A DNA stretch of 64,000 nt from Bacteroidota bacterium. GTDB taxonomy: Bacteria; Bacteroidota; Bacteroidia; Flavobacteriales; Flavobacteriaceae. The notes beneath the pieces are model-generated. The model did not search any database and was not told where the DNA came from. It saw only the letters and a list, made by a program, of their open reading frames with translations. The stretch spans positions 1 to 64,000 of the forward strand of contig JAEXIT010000008.1 of NCBI GenBank assembly GCA_023446155.1, in the 5' to 3' direction. Within the stretch, counting starts at the first letter, position 1. Each line of letters starts with the position of its first letter. This document shows positions 9,876 through 19,545 of this stretch, piece after piece. The translations under genes and the position numbers were made by a program.

Positions 9876-10295
9876 TTAATTTTTGGACTGAAACGCCAAA
9901 GCATACATTTTAATTTGTTTGATCATCGACACCAATCCATTCGCACGGGTTGGTGATAAGTGTTCTTTTAATCCGATTTCATCGATAAAATCGGTGTTGG
10001 CTTCTAAAATAGCCTGCGCCGACTGGTTCGAAAAGGTACGGATCAGGATCGCAATGATTCCTTTAGTCAGGATCGCATCGCTATCGGCTGTAAAAACGAT
10101 ATTCCCTCCATTTTCTTCGGCATACAACCATACTTTCGACTGGCAGCCTTTTATTATATTTTCGTCTTGCTTATATTGTTCTTCAATGAGCGGCAGACTT
10201 TTACCAAGTTCAATGATGTATTCATACCGTTGCATCCAGTCATCAAACATCGAAAACTCGTCTACAATCTCCTCCTGAATTGCTTTTATCGTCAT
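9876..10295 (-). CDS. sufE: SufE sulfur acceptor/transfer protein
   Basis: 139 aa, the normal SufE length. The active Cys51 sits in IKGCQSKVW, the conserved loop that accepts persulfide from SufS. SufE stimulates the desulfurase and passes sulfur to the SufBCD scaffold. The gene is four bases from the lipoprotein gene upstream and five from DUF59 downstream, in one tight operon starting at sufS. Confidence 0.95.
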   Translation of the reverse strand: MTIKAIQEEIVDEFSMFDDWMQRYEYIIELGKSLPLIEEQYKQDENIIKGCQSKVWLYAEENGGNIVFTADSDAILTKGIIAILIRTFSNQSAQAILEANTDFIDEIGLKEHLSPTRANGLVSMIKQIKMYALAFQSKN

Positions 10296-10299
10296 CTTC

Positions 10300-10779
10300 T
10301 TATTTTTTGTCGGCTAATTCATTTAGCGTATTTACAATTTTTTCAATCGCTGCCGGCGGAAATCCGTGATCAAAAGTTGGCACCGTATACGTTTCGTTTG
10401 CCGTTTGTATCGTAAAATTGGCCATAGCAGCTCCGTCATAAAACCGTTTTTCGGTAGGCGCTTTCAATTCGGATAATGTTTTCAGATCCAACTTTTTAAA
10501 ATTCGCCAGAATAGTATTCCATTCTGCATCCGAAAGTTTGATTACCGTAGGTTCATCCCTATCGCCTCTCCTACTGCTTACCCGTAACTCCTTATTTTCC
10601 AGCACGATTTTTCTATAAAAACCTCTCGATGAAGCATCATATTCAAAAACCGGGTTTTGTTGTTCCTGTTTCATCGTTAGTTCGGTTTCTTTTTCCGTCG
10701 ATTCGGCTACTTTTTTCTGAGTACAGTTACATCCTGTACAGGTAATGATAACCGATGCCAAAAGGGTTACTAGTCTCAT
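10300..10779 (-). CDS. Small lipoprotein of unknown function in the suf operon
   Basis: 159 aa, with an N-terminal hydrophobic stretch ending in a Cys-rich lipobox region (TCTGCNC; Cys17 the best candidate for lipidation). The mature part (from about residue 40) has no family I can name with certainty; it contains the segment RVSSRRGD and TYTVPTFDHGFPP. It lies 10 bases after sufS and 4 bases before sufE, so it is expressed with the SUF genes. A periplasmic lipoprotein between cytosolic sulfur-transfer partners is odd, and the link may be only transcriptional. Confidence 0.8.
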   Translation of the reverse strand: MRLVTLLASVIITCTGCNCTQKKVAESTEKETELTMKQEQQNPVFEYDASSRGFYRKIVLENKELRVSSRRGDRDEPTVIKLSDAEWNTILANFKKLDLKTLSELKAPTEKRFYDGAAMANFTIQTANETYTVPTFDHGFPPAAIEKIVNTLNELADKK

Positions 10780-10789
10780 AGGCTTGTTT

Positions 10790-12010
10790 TTAGGATAACA
10801 TTTGTTTTGCTTTTTTTACAGCTTCTACAAAGATATCAATTTCTTCTTTCGTATTGTAAAACGCAAACGATGCACGTACCGTACCCGGAATATCGAAGAA
10901 ACTCATCACCGGTTGCGCACAATGGTGACCGGTTCGTACAGCGATTCCCAGTTTGTCGACAATCGTTCCGATATCATACGGGTGGATTCCTTCAATATTA
11001 AACGAAATCAACGAGGCTTTATGCGCTGCGGTTCCGTATATTTTTACACCTTCGATTTCCAATAGTCTTTCGGTTCCGTAGGCCAGCAATTCCTGTTCGT
11101 AGGCTTCGATCGCTTCAAACCCGATTCCATTCAGGTAATCGATTGCGGTTCCTAAAACGATTCCTCCTGCGATATTGGGCGTACCGGCTTCGAATTTATG
11201 TGGCAAATCGGCATAGGTTGTTTTTTCGAAGGTTACTTCTTTGATCATTTCACCACCACCTTGGTAGGGCGGTAATTGATTCAACCAGCTTTCTTTTCCG
11301 TACAGGATTCCCACTCCGGTTGGTCCGCAAACCTTATGTCCGGAAAATACATAGAAATCACAATCCAACTCCTGTACGTCGGGACGTAAATGGGGTGTCG
11401 CCTGTGCGCCGTCGATCAAAACGGCTGCACCAACCTGATGTGCTTTTTTTATGATTTCGGCAATTGGATTTACCGTTCCCAACGCATTGGAAATATGATT
11501 TACCGCGATGATTTTTACGTTTTCATTTAGCAATTTGTCAAATTCCGAAAGGATTAATTCTCCTTTTTCATTCATCGGAATGACCAACAACTTCGCCCCC
11601 GTTCTTTCACACAGCATTTGCCATGGTACGATATTGCTATGGTGTTCGATAGCCGAAACCATTACGCCATCGCCCGGTTGTAAAAGCGCCGCAAAACCAT
11701 TGGCAACCAAATTAATACCGTGTGTTGTACCTGAGGTAAAAATAATCTCGTGGTTGTGTTGGGCATTCAAGTGCTTTTGAATCGTATTACGGGAAACTTC
11801 ATAGGCATCGGTTGCCAGCTGACTCAATGTATGCACCCCTCTGTGGATATTGGCATTGATTTCTTCGTAATATTTTGTAATCGCATCGATTACCACTTTA
11901 GGTTTTTGGGCGGTTGCACCATTATCGAAATAGACCAGCGGTTTTCCGTTTACCGTTTGTGACAGTATTGGGAAATCGGCTCTTACGGCCTGAATATCTA
12001 ATTTTTTCAT
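10790..12010 (-). CDS. sufS: SufS cysteine desulfurase
   Basis: 406 aa, class V aminotransferase fold. PLP-binding Lys226 lies in SGHKVCGPTG and the persulfide Cys364 in RTGHHCAQP, at the same numbers as in the E. coli enzyme. It converts L-cysteine to L-alanine and enzyme-bound persulfide for Fe-S assembly, with SufE as acceptor. It heads the operon sufS-lipoprotein-sufE-DUF59-DUF2480. A promoter-like element and a hairpin lie in its ~70-base leader, so this half of the SUF system is transcribed apart from sufABCD. Confidence 0.97.
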   Translation of the reverse strand: MKKLDIQAVRADFPILSQTVNGKPLVYFDNGATAQKPKVVIDAITKYYEEINANIHRGVHTLSQLATDAYEVSRNTIQKHLNAQHNHEIIFTSGTTHGINLVANGFAALLQPGDGVMVSAIEHHSNIVPWQMLCERTGAKLLVIPMNEKGELILSEFDKLLNENVKIIAVNHISNALGTVNPIAEIIKKAHQVGAAVLIDGAQATPHLRPDVQELDCDFYVFSGHKVCGPTGVGILYGKESWLNQLPPYQGGGEMIKEVTFEKTTYADLPHKFEAGTPNIAGGIVLGTAIDYLNGIGFEAIEAYEQELLAYGTERLLEIEGVKIYGTAAHKASLISFNIEGIHPYDIGTIVDKLGIAVRTGHHCAQPVMSFFDIPGTVRASFAFYNTKEEIDIFVEAVKKAKQMLS

Positions 12011-12044
12011 CTGATTTTACTGTTTTGCGTCAGATGGAATTGCA

Positions 12045-12063
12045 GACAAGTGGTTCACTTGTC
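12045..12063 (-). promoter_or_regulatory. Hairpin in the sufS leader
   Basis: GACAAGTG-gtt-CACTTGTC is a perfect 8-bp stem with a 3-base loop, placed between the candidate sufS promoter and the start codon. It could affect translation or be a protein-binding palindrome; no role can be shown from sequence. Confidence 0.35.
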
Positions 12064-12082
12064 CCTCCATTTTTAATCCTTG

Positions 12083-12090
12083 CAAATTTA
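12083..12090 (-). promoter_or_regulatory. Candidate -7 element for sufS
   Basis: On the minus strand TAAATTTG, an exact TAnnTTTG, 72 bases before the sufS ATG. No good -33 word. Confidence 0.4.
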
Positions 12091-12152
12091 CGGGATGTTT
12101 CTTTAAAAGACGCATAAATTAAGACAGATTTAAGGGAGCCTTCCGGGAAAGC

Positions 12153-12185
12153 AAAAAAGGCCGTCCAAAAACGGACCGCCTTTTT
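12153..12185 (-). terminator. Terminator of the metal-efflux operon
   Basis: Stem GGCGGTCC / GGACGGCC (one mismatch) with a five-base loop, T-run on the minus strand, 50 bases past the end of the czcA-like gene. It separates the efflux operon from sufS. Confidence 0.8.
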
Positions 12186-12193
12186 ATGTATAA

Positions 12194-12220
12194 CCGTACC
12201 GACCTCGCATATCGGCACGG
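12194..12220 (-). other. Second hairpin after czcA
   Basis: CCGTGCCGA / TCGGTACGG (nine pairs including one G-U on the minus-strand RNA) lies between the czcA stop and the T-tailed terminator. It may protect the mRNA 3' end. Confidence 0.4.
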
Positions 12221-12236
12221 CTTTAGGATAAATGGA

Positions 12237-15200
12237 TTATATTTTTTTCGTCGGATGAACCCAATAATACAACGCCGGGATGATAAGCGGTGCAAAAATC
12301 AGCGTACTTAACAATCCTCCGATGATTACCGTTGCCAACGGACGTTGTACGTCGGAACCGATTCCGGTTGACGTCGCCGCCGGTATCAATCCCAGTACGG
12401 CTAAGACCAGAATGGACAAGATCGCCCGCAACTGCTCCTTAGAAACCTTTTCAACTGTCTCACGGGAACTTTCTCCGGTTATTCCCACATTCGCCCTATT
12501 GAGCGCCGAGACGAGCAATACACCGGCCATTACCGAGATACCAAATATCGATACAAACCCTACACCCGCCGAAACGTTAAAGTAATAACCCCGCAATAAT
12601 AAGGCACTGATTCCACCGCCAAGGGCAAACAAAATACAAGCCATCGTGATCAAGGTATCTTTAAAGTTTTTATACAGTGAGAACAACAATATAAACACCA
12701 ACCCGATCGTCAACGGAATCGTGAGTAATAATTGTTTACCAGCACGTTCCAGGTTTTCATATTGTCCACCGTAAATGATCTGGTAGCCTTTTGGCACTTT
12801 CACCGTTTTGTTGATTTTCGATTCCAGTTCTTTTACAAAACTCACCTGATCACGCCCTACGATATTGGTACGTACGGTAATCATCCGTTTTCCGTTATAG
12901 TGGTAGATATTGGTTTGTCCCTGAATAAAGCTAACATCCGCCAGCTGATCAATTGGGATTAAAGCCCCATTAGTTGATGTCACCAATAACGATTTAATCT
13001 CGTCGATATTCGCACGGTGTTGTGGTAGATAGCGCACTACGATATCGTATCGTTTTACACCGTCGTATAAGGTTGTGATCGCTTTTCCACCGATTGCCGC
13101 TTCGATAATATCCTGAACATCGGAAACATTAATTCCGAAACGCGCCGTTTTTTCACGATCGATATGGATCGACAACTGTTCCTGTGGTCCTTCCTGTTCG
13201 ATATTTACCGCGGCACTTCCTTTCATTTTATTGACAATCGACACAATACTATCGGCTTTGGAACGCATCAACTGCAAGTCGTCTCCTACGATACTCACTG
13301 CCAAATCGGCCGCACTACCGGTTACAATCTCCATTACCTGGTCGATAATTGGCTGACCGGAGGAGAAGCGCACACTTGGCAACGCGTGTTCCAGATCGGT
13401 ACGCACCATTTTTACCAGTTCTTTTTTGGTAATCGTATCGCTCCACAATTTATAATCTTTTAATCCGATCAGAATCTCATTACGGTTGGCCGGGAACGGA
13501 TCGGTTCCATCGTCATTTCGTCCCGCCTGTGTAATGATATAGGAAATCTGCGGGTATTTGGAAATCACTTTTCGGATTTTAGGCGAATAGGTTGAGTTCT
13601 CCTGAATCGAAATACCTGCCGGAAAATTCCCACGGATAAAAATCGATCCTTCGTCCAATTCCGGTAAAAACTCCGATCCCAAACGCGAGCCGAAAGCAAT
13701 CAGTACAAATACTACGGCCATTCCGATATAAACGGTTTTCTTATAATTATTCAACAATCCGCTAAGGAATTTGCTGTATTTTTTATCCAGATAATCCAGT
13801 ACGATATTTTTGTGTTCCTTGATTTCCGAATCGGTATTCGAAACCACTTTATTGTATACAAATGAAATCAATACCGGTATTAATGTTAGCGCCGCCAACA
13901 TCGAACCTACCACCGCAAACGACAGGGTTAACGCCATTGGAGAGAACAATTTCCCTTCTACACGCGTCATCAATAAAATAGGCATATAGGCCAGAATGAT
14001 AATCGCCACCGAGAAGAAAATCTCACGTCCTACTTCCTGAGCCGAAAGCATGGTAATTTTTACAATTCCTTCTTTTCGCTCTTCAATGGTCGCCTTTTTA
14101 TAACGCCTGATCAAATGTTCGGCCATAACCACGGCACCGTCAACGATAATACCAAAGTCGATCGCTCCTAACGATAGCAAGTTCGCCGGAATACCGGTGA
14201 GTCGCATAATGATAAAGGCAAACAATAACGAAAACGGAATCGTAAGCGCTACCACTAAAGCACTTCTCCAGCTTCCCAGGAAAAAGATCAATACGATAAT
14301 CACAATACTGATTCCTTCGAACAAGGTGTGTCCTACGGTTTCCAACGAGTGATTGATCAGGAAGCTACGATCGTACATTGTACGGATTTTTACCCCTTCC
14401 GGTAATTCGTGATCCTGAAGATCGGCGATACGCTGTTTTAAGCTTTTTAAAACCTCACTTGGGTTTTCATAACGGCGCAATAAAACGATTCCTTCCACTC
14501 CATTGTTTACATCCACTTTTTCATCCGGGAATGTATAGCCCAAAACCCCACTTGGCGGTGGCGGCATGATTTCCACTTCGCCCACATCGCGGATAAAAAC
14601 CGGAAGTCCGTTGGCCGTTTTGATTACGATGTTTTCAATATCTTTTTCGCTTTTAATCGCTCCAAGTCCACGAACGGCAAAAGCCTGTCCGCCACGTTCG
14701 ATGGTATTTCCTCCGGAGTTGATATTATTTGCCACCACCTTTTCCTCGATATCGGAAATTTTAAGGTCGTATTTTCGCAGTTTTTCCGGTGATAACTGAA
14801 TGTGAAACTGTTTTAACGGACCACCAAAAGTCGTGATATCGGCAATACCGTCGGTTTGCAGTAAATATGGTTTGATCACCCAGTCCTGTAAATCCCGGAT
14901 CTGGATTGGCGTAAAACTTGGCGGTGCTTCCACCACATAACGGAATATTTCCCCAACTGCGGTTGACAATGGTGCCAGTTCAACTTCCACACCATCCGGC
15001 AGATCGGCTGTTGCCAATCGCTCCATAACCTGTTGTCGGGCGAAATAATCGTCGGTTCCGTCTTTAAACGTCAACTGAACGATACCCAATCCGAAAATCG
15101 TACGGCTTCTTCGGTCCAGTACGTTCGGTGTATTTTGTAGCGCCCGTTCGATTGCCACCGTAACCTGTTGTTCCACCTCTTCGGCAGCACGTCCTTTGTA

Positions 15201-15356
15201 TTGTGCCACAACAATTACATTGGTATCGGCAATATCCGGATACGCTTCAATTTTTAATTGCGTAAAGCAAAAATAGCCCACCAGCATCAAAGCGATACTG
15301 ATACCCACTACGATCCATCGGTTTCTAAGTGAGAATAAAAGTAAATTCTTAATCAT
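12237..15356 (-). CDS. CzcA-type heavy-metal RND efflux pump
   Basis: 1039 aa, the full length of heavy-metal RND pumps, with the N-terminal LRNRWIVVGISIALMLVGY membrane segment and two groups of TM helices around large periplasmic loops. The proton-relay signature DFGIIVDGAVVMAE carries Asp400, Asp406 and Glu413, equivalent to the key residues of Cupriavidus CzcA; this favours divalent cations (Co, Zn, Cd, Ni) over CusA-type Cu/Ag pumps, but substrate is not proven. It is the last gene of the operon tolC-like, adaptor, DUF190, czcA, 3 bases after DUF190. The operon lies between sufD and sufS. Confidence 0.94.
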   Translation of the reverse strand: MIKNLLLFSLRNRWIVVGISIALMLVGYFCFTQLKIEAYPDIADTNVIVVAQYKGRAAEEVEQQVTVAIERALQNTPNVLDRRSRTIFGLGIVQLTFKDGTDDYFARQQVMERLATADLPDGVEVELAPLSTAVGEIFRYVVEAPPSFTPIQIRDLQDWVIKPYLLQTDGIADITTFGGPLKQFHIQLSPEKLRKYDLKISDIEEKVVANNINSGGNTIERGGQAFAVRGLGAIKSEKDIENIVIKTANGLPVFIRDVGEVEIMPPPPSGVLGYTFPDEKVDVNNGVEGIVLLRRYENPSEVLKSLKQRIADLQDHELPEGVKIRTMYDRSFLINHSLETVGHTLFEGISIVIIVLIFFLGSWRSALVVALTIPFSLLFAFIIMRLTGIPANLLSLGAIDFGIIVDGAVVMAEHLIRRYKKATIEERKEGIVKITMLSAQEVGREIFFSVAIIILAYMPILLMTRVEGKLFSPMALTLSFAVVGSMLAALTLIPVLISFVYNKVVSNTDSEIKEHKNIVLDYLDKKYSKFLSGLLNNYKKTVYIGMAVVFVLIAFGSRLGSEFLPELDEGSIFIRGNFPAGISIQENSTYSPKIRKVISKYPQISYIITQAGRNDDGTDPFPANRNEILIGLKDYKLWSDTITKKELVKMVRTDLEHALPSVRFSSGQPIIDQVMEIVTGSAADLAVSIVGDDLQLMRSKADSIVSIVNKMKGSAAVNIEQEGPQEQLSIHIDREKTARFGINVSDVQDIIEAAIGGKAITTLYDGVKRYDIVVRYLPQHRANIDEIKSLLVTSTNGALIPIDQLADVSFIQGQTNIYHYNGKRMITVRTNIVGRDQVSFVKELESKINKTVKVPKGYQIIYGGQYENLERAGKQLLLTIPLTIGLVFILLFSLYKNFKDTLITMACILFALGGGISALLLRGYYFNVSAGVGFVSIFGISVMAGVLLVSALNRANVGITGESSRETVEKVSKEQLRAILSILVLAVLGLIPAATSTGIGSDVQRPLATVIIGGLLSTLIFAPLIIPALYYWVHPTKKI

Positions 15357-15359
15357 TTT

Positions 15360-15659
15360 TTACCATTGTTCTACAGCGTGCGTGATGATTAATCCGCCGC
15401 TGTACACGTTTCGCAATTCTTTTATAGCTCCTTCCACATTTTCTTTTGTATCGACAAAAGAGATCACCAGAGGTGTTTCGTCAAAAGAAAACTCGCGGTT
15501 CGGCCTCTTGAGCTTCTGGTGTTTTCCAAAGCCCATAAATCCGTTAAATGCTGTTGCGCCTGCGATGTTTTTTTCCAGCAGGAACAATAAGATGAATTCG
15601 TATAAAGGGCGCGTGCCTCTCAATTCGTCTTTGTCAATAAAAATCTGAGCCTGTACCAT
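15360..15659 (-). CDS. DUF190 (PII-like fold) protein
   Basis: 99 aa, matching the DUF190 family: AQIFIDKDE start, a helix around GAxAFxGxMGFG and a C-terminal GGLIITHAVEQW. DUF190 has a ferredoxin-like, PII-related trimeric fold. Its place between adaptor and pump genes suggests a metal- or ligand-sensing or pump-modulating role, but that is inference. 3 bases before czcA and 12 after the adaptor gene. Confidence 0.85.
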   Translation of the reverse strand: MVQAQIFIDKDELRGTRPLYEFILLFLLEKNIAGATAFNGFMGFGKHQKLKRPNREFSFDETPLVISFVDTKENVEGAIKELRNVYSGGLIITHAVEQW

Positions 15660-15671
15660 TATATGATTTTT

Positions 15672-16673
15672 TTAGTAACCGAATGACAATCCTTTAAGCT
15701 GCATTACCCCGTCTTTTACGACTTTACTTCCATTATCCACACCTCCGAAGATGATGATACGATCCCCGATCTGTTGCCCGATCTGTACTTCTTTTCGTTC
15801 AAACTGGGAATCATTCTTTTGTATAAAAACATAATTTTTCCCTTGTACCGTCACGATAGCGGTTTTCGGAACACTAATCGCATTATTACTTTTTAAACCG
15901 AAAGCCACATTGGCATACATCCCTACTTTTAGTCGGTCGTCGGAATTATTTAATCCGATGCGCAGTTTCACCATACGCGTGGTAAAATCCACACGGTCGG
16001 CAATAGCTTCAATCTTTCCGGTAAAGGTTTCGTTCGGATAGGCGGTAAACTGAATACGACAGGTATCCCCTTTTTTCAATTTACTGATTTGATTTTCCGG
16101 GATATCACTCACCAAGTAAGCCGCTCCTTTTTGTGCTCTTCGCAACAAATCCGGGTCGAAACCAGCCGATTTCAGCATCGCTTCGTGTTCGATGATCGCT
16201 GCTTTTTCGTTCGACAAATTGGTCATCTCCATGGATAAAGCCGTCTGTGCATTTAACAACTCCTGACCCGTCATCGCACCGTGCTGATTCAAATCTTTTG
16301 CCCGGGCCAACTCAATCTGACGTTGTTTGATATTGACATTGCTGATTTGTTTGATATTAATCTGATGCTGGATCAATTGGGTATAATTGGACGCCAGTTC
16401 GGGATTTTCGAACAACACAATATTGTTGGAACTACCGGAATCCGATCCCAATACTGTTGCGCCCACCTGACCTACCGCCATCAAATCGCCGGATAAGGAA
16501 CCGCTTCCGATTGCTTCGGTTTTAAAGAGGTTGAATATGCTCTTATCCGTAAACGTGATAAGGCTTCCGTCGTTTTCTACTTTCGGAGGCTGTGGGTCTT
16601 CTACTTTCTTTTTCTCTTTGGAATTGCAGGAAAGCAAGAGCCCTAAAACTAAAATTGAAAAAACACGTTTCAT
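15672..16673 (-). CDS. RND periplasmic adaptor (membrane fusion) lipoprotein
   Basis: 333 aa with lipobox LLLSC (Cys16). A coiled-coil hairpin (residues ~85-165), a lipoyl/barrel region and a beta-barrel with FTGKIEAIADRVDFTTRMVKLRI, then the KTAIVTVQGKNYVF domain, as in CzcB/CusB adaptors. It links the inner-membrane pump to the TolC-like channel. The start codon overlaps the stop of the tolC-like gene (TAATG). No His-rich metal-binding extension is present. Confidence 0.92.
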   Translation of the reverse strand: MKRVFSILVLGLLLSCNSKEKKKVEDPQPPKVENDGSLITFTDKSIFNLFKTEAIGSGSLSGDLMAVGQVGATVLGSDSGSSNNIVLFENPELASNYTQLIQHQINIKQISNVNIKQRQIELARAKDLNQHGAMTGQELLNAQTALSMEMTNLSNEKAAIIEHEAMLKSAGFDPDLLRRAQKGAAYLVSDIPENQISKLKKGDTCRIQFTAYPNETFTGKIEAIADRVDFTTRMVKLRIGLNNSDDRLKVGMYANVAFGLKSNNAISVPKTAIVTVQGKNYVFIQKNDSQFERKEVQIGQQIGDRIIIFGGVDNGSKVVKDGVMQLKGLSFGY

Positions 16674-17926
16674 TATTGTGCAATTTGATTTATTAAACCT
16701 GTAGTGTATAGTAATTGGATATAACTTTCTTTGTGTTGGTATACCGCTTCATAATAATTTTCCTGACTGTCGTACCAGGTACGTTGTGCCTCCAGAAAGT
16801 CGATTAAGGTTGTTCCACCGCGCATATAGGCATATTTCACATTGCTTAGGATCTGATACGACTGTTCTTTCATCTTTTTCAGATTTCCGGCATTCTGTTC
16901 AAACTGTTTGTAACTGGCGTAGGCGTTTCCGATCTCTGTCTTTATGCGTTCTTTGGACGTCGCCAATTCCTGTTCGGCTTTGTCTTTCGTCACCTGCGAT
17001 TTTTTGATTTCCCCCTGATTCCGGTCGAAAAACGGCAAATCGATAGTCGCATAGATCCCAACATATGGCACCGTATTCTGCGGATTATAAATCGCTCCCA
17101 GTTCCGGCTGCGGATAGGCCATGCTTTTCTGAAGGGAGATATTGCTTTTCATCATCTCCACATTGTTTTTCAACACATTGATATCGCTTCGGTTTTCGAT
17201 GGCGTTTTGCAACATCTGATCCTGATTTTGCAGTGCCGAAAGTTCGACCGCATCATCCGCAGCAATGGCAATATCATTCGTCACACCCAAAGCGAATTTC
17301 AGTGTATTTAATTTGTTCTGGTAATCCTGCTTTGAAGTCTGCGACAACAGGTTATATTGATTGGCTACCAATTCGGTACGATTGTAATCGGTCGTGGTGA
17401 TTACCTGATTTTTCAATCGGTTTTTGTTGATCGTAACCAAGGTATCCCAGTTACTTTTGGCCATTAAAGCCGTTTGCCATTTTTTCTGTGCCAACCATAC
17501 ATCCAGCCATTTCATCGCGACATCCGTAAGCAAGTTGCGTTCGAAATCCTGATAGGCTGCTTCGGAAACCGCTACGCTTTTATTGGCCACATCAATTTTA
17601 TTTTTCCGTTGTGACGGAAGCTGGAATTGTTTGGTTAACTGCCACCAAACCTGACGGTTTTGGCCATTACTCCATTGGGTACCGGGCGCATAATGTGCCG
17701 ATTCGGCCAGTTGTAGTGTCTGATTGTTTAACGACAGGTTGGGTCGTAATTTTGCCGTAACCACGTCGGCTTGTGCCACCTGCACAGAGAGTTGTTCCGA
17801 TTTAAGTTCCCGGTTATTGGCTTTAGCGGTTTGTAGTGCCGTTTTGATATCGTAAACCGTTTGCGATACCATAACGTCTTTTGCCATAACTACGAGAGCA
17901 AAAGTGAGCAATAGTTTCAATTTCAT
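16673..17926 (-). CDS. TolC-family outer-membrane efflux channel (CzcC-like)
   Basis: 417 aa with signal peptide (MKLKLLLTFALVVMAKDVMVSQ). Two repeats of long helices with alternating strands, typical of the outer membrane efflux family; residues ~300-400 contain the ELATSKERIKTEIGNAYASYKQ helix. It is the first gene of the efflux operon. The region upstream to sufD (17927-18186) holds the sufD terminator and no gene; I found no good TAnnTTTG element there. Confidence 0.92.
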   Translation of the reverse strand: MKLKLLLTFALVVMAKDVMVSQTVYDIKTALQTAKANNRELKSEQLSVQVAQADVVTAKLRPNLSLNNQTLQLAESAHYAPGTQWSNGQNRQVWWQLTKQFQLPSQRKNKIDVANKSVAVSEAAYQDFERNLLTDVAMKWLDVWLAQKKWQTALMAKSNWDTLVTINKNRLKNQVITTTDYNRTELVANQYNLLSQTSKQDYQNKLNTLKFALGVTNDIAIAADDAVELSALQNQDQMLQNAIENRSDINVLKNNVEMMKSNISLQKSMAYPQPELGAIYNPQNTVPYVGIYATIDLPFFDRNQGEIKKSQVTKDKAEQELATSKERIKTEIGNAYASYKQFEQNAGNLKKMKEQSYQILSNVKYAYMRGGTTLIDFLEAQRTWYDSQENYYEAVYQHKESYIQLLYTTGLINQIAQ

Positions 17927-18133
17927 ATAAAAACAGTATTGAAATTTGTCTTCAACAACGAATCCTAATTCTGCAACAAAATTCCACCTTCACCCAAATA
18001 AAAGCTAATTTATCTCATTAGATTTTTATTAGATTTTCATTAACCTCATCCTTCATGCAACTAAAATTAACAATAAAAATCGTAATTCACTTATATAAAA
18101 CCACTTAAAATTCGCAAAATGTGTGTTTTAAAC

Positions 18134-18161
18134 AAAAAAAGCCTGACAAAATTGTCAGGCT
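18134..18161 (-). terminator. Terminator of the sufABCD operon
   Basis: AGCCTGACAA-TT-TTGTCAGGCT followed by seven T on the minus strand, 25 bases past the sufD stop. It shows that sufD is the end of its unit and that the efflux genes are not read through by default. Confidence 0.88.
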
Positions 18162-18186
18162 TTCATTTATTTTGAATGGTCTTGTA

Positions 18187-19503
18187 TTACAAATCGAATC
18201 CCATGTTTACCCCTAATTTAGTGGCAATGATACGGGCAATTTTGTTTTTCAATTCCGGTATTTTAATACTTGCGGTTACTTCACTAGTAAACGCATACAT
18301 CAATAACGCTTTGGCTTCTTTTCTTGGAATTCCACGTTGTTGCATATAAAACATGGCGTTTTCGTCCAACTGTCCGATTGTACAACCGTGCGAACATTTC
18401 ACATCGTCGGCAAAGATTTCCAACTGCGGTTTAGCATTAATTGTCGCTTTATCGCTCAACAAAATGTTGTTGTTTTGCTGGAAAGCATCGGTTTTCTGCG
18501 CTTCTTTTTCCACATAAATCTTCCCGTTAAACACACCGGTTGCATTGTCTCCAAAAATACCTTTGTAATTCTGGTGGCTTTCACAATTTGGTTGAGAATG
18601 GTGTACTAATGTATAATGATCAACGTGTTGTTTGTCGCCAATAATCGTAATTCCTTTTAACGTACTGTCGATACGTTCCCCTTCATGGTAGAAGTTTAGG
18701 TTGTTACGGGTAATGTTTCCACCAAAAGTAAAGGTATGTACCGAAACGATACTTTCCTGTTTTTGAGAAATATAGGTATTGTCGATCAATGTTGTGGTTT
18801 GCACATCATTCTGAATCTTATAGAAATCGACAATAGCACGTTTGTGCGCGAAGATTTCCGTAACCGAGTTGATCAATACCGGATTCTCGTTTAAGCTCTG
18901 GTGACGCTCTGTAATTTGCACATGCGCGTTTTCCCCCACGATAATCAGATTTCGGGGTTGTACCATCAAAGCCGCTTCGTTTCCGGTGGAAAAGTAGATA
19001 ATTTCGATTGGTTTATCGGCTACTTTACTTTTCGGGATATTGATATACGCTCCTTCATAGGCAAAAGCCGTATTTAAGGACGTTAGGCTTTCTTCTTTAC
19101 TTGCTACCTGATTAAAATAGGTATCGATAATCATTTTGTATTTTGGTTTTGTCAATGCCGATGACATCAAACAAACATCCAATCCGTCGTGCGTTGTTGA
19201 TGATAAAAACGAACTAAACACGCCGTCGATAAAAACCACTTTATACGTATCCACGTCATTCAGGAAGTATTTTTTTACCTCCTTAAAATCAACGGCACTT
19301 TCTTCTTTCGGAAATACACTGAAATCCTTTTTTAAAATCGCGTTGAGCGATGTATATTTCCAGGCTTCCTCCTTTTTGGTTGGAAAGCCTTTATTTTCAA
19401 AGTTCTTCAAAGCTTCGGTACGCACGTCGTGCAAGCTTGCCTGCACGTCTACGCGTTCTTCAAAAGCCATAAAAGAGGCTAACAGTTTTTCTTTTAAATC
19501 CAT
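18187..19503 (-). CDS. sufD: SufD Fe-S assembly scaffold subunit
   Basis: 438 aa from the ATG at 19503; an in-frame TTG at 19518 would add five residues but is less likely. The C-terminal SufBD core is clear (beta-helix with ADDVKCSHGCTIGQLDENAMFYMQQRGIPRKEA). SufD pairs with SufB in the SufBC2D complex and is needed for iron entry. It follows sufC by 42 bases and ends at a strong terminator. Confidence 0.96.
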   Translation of the reverse strand: MDLKEKLLASFMAFEERVDVQASLHDVRTEALKNFENKGFPTKKEEAWKYTSLNAILKKDFSVFPKEESAVDFKEVKKYFLNDVDTYKVVFIDGVFSSFLSSTTHDGLDVCLMSSALTKPKYKMIIDTYFNQVASKEESLTSLNTAFAYEGAYINIPKSKVADKPIEIIYFSTGNEAALMVQPRNLIIVGENAHVQITERHQSLNENPVLINSVTEIFAHKRAIVDFYKIQNDVQTTTLIDNTYISQKQESIVSVHTFTFGGNITRNNLNFYHEGERIDSTLKGITIIGDKQHVDHYTLVHHSQPNCESHQNYKGIFGDNATGVFNGKIYVEKEAQKTDAFQQNNNILLSDKATINAKPQLEIFADDVKCSHGCTIGQLDENAMFYMQQRGIPRKEAKALLMYAFTSEVTASIKIPELKNKIARIIATKLGVNMGFDL

Positions 19504-19545
19504 GTTTATGCGTTTCAAAACCGGGACAACCGGTTATACCGAAAT

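Noticed and set aside
12030..12218. 62-codon minus-strand open frame before sufS
   Set aside because: It covers the terminator, hairpins and the sufS promoter, and its translation looks like no protein.
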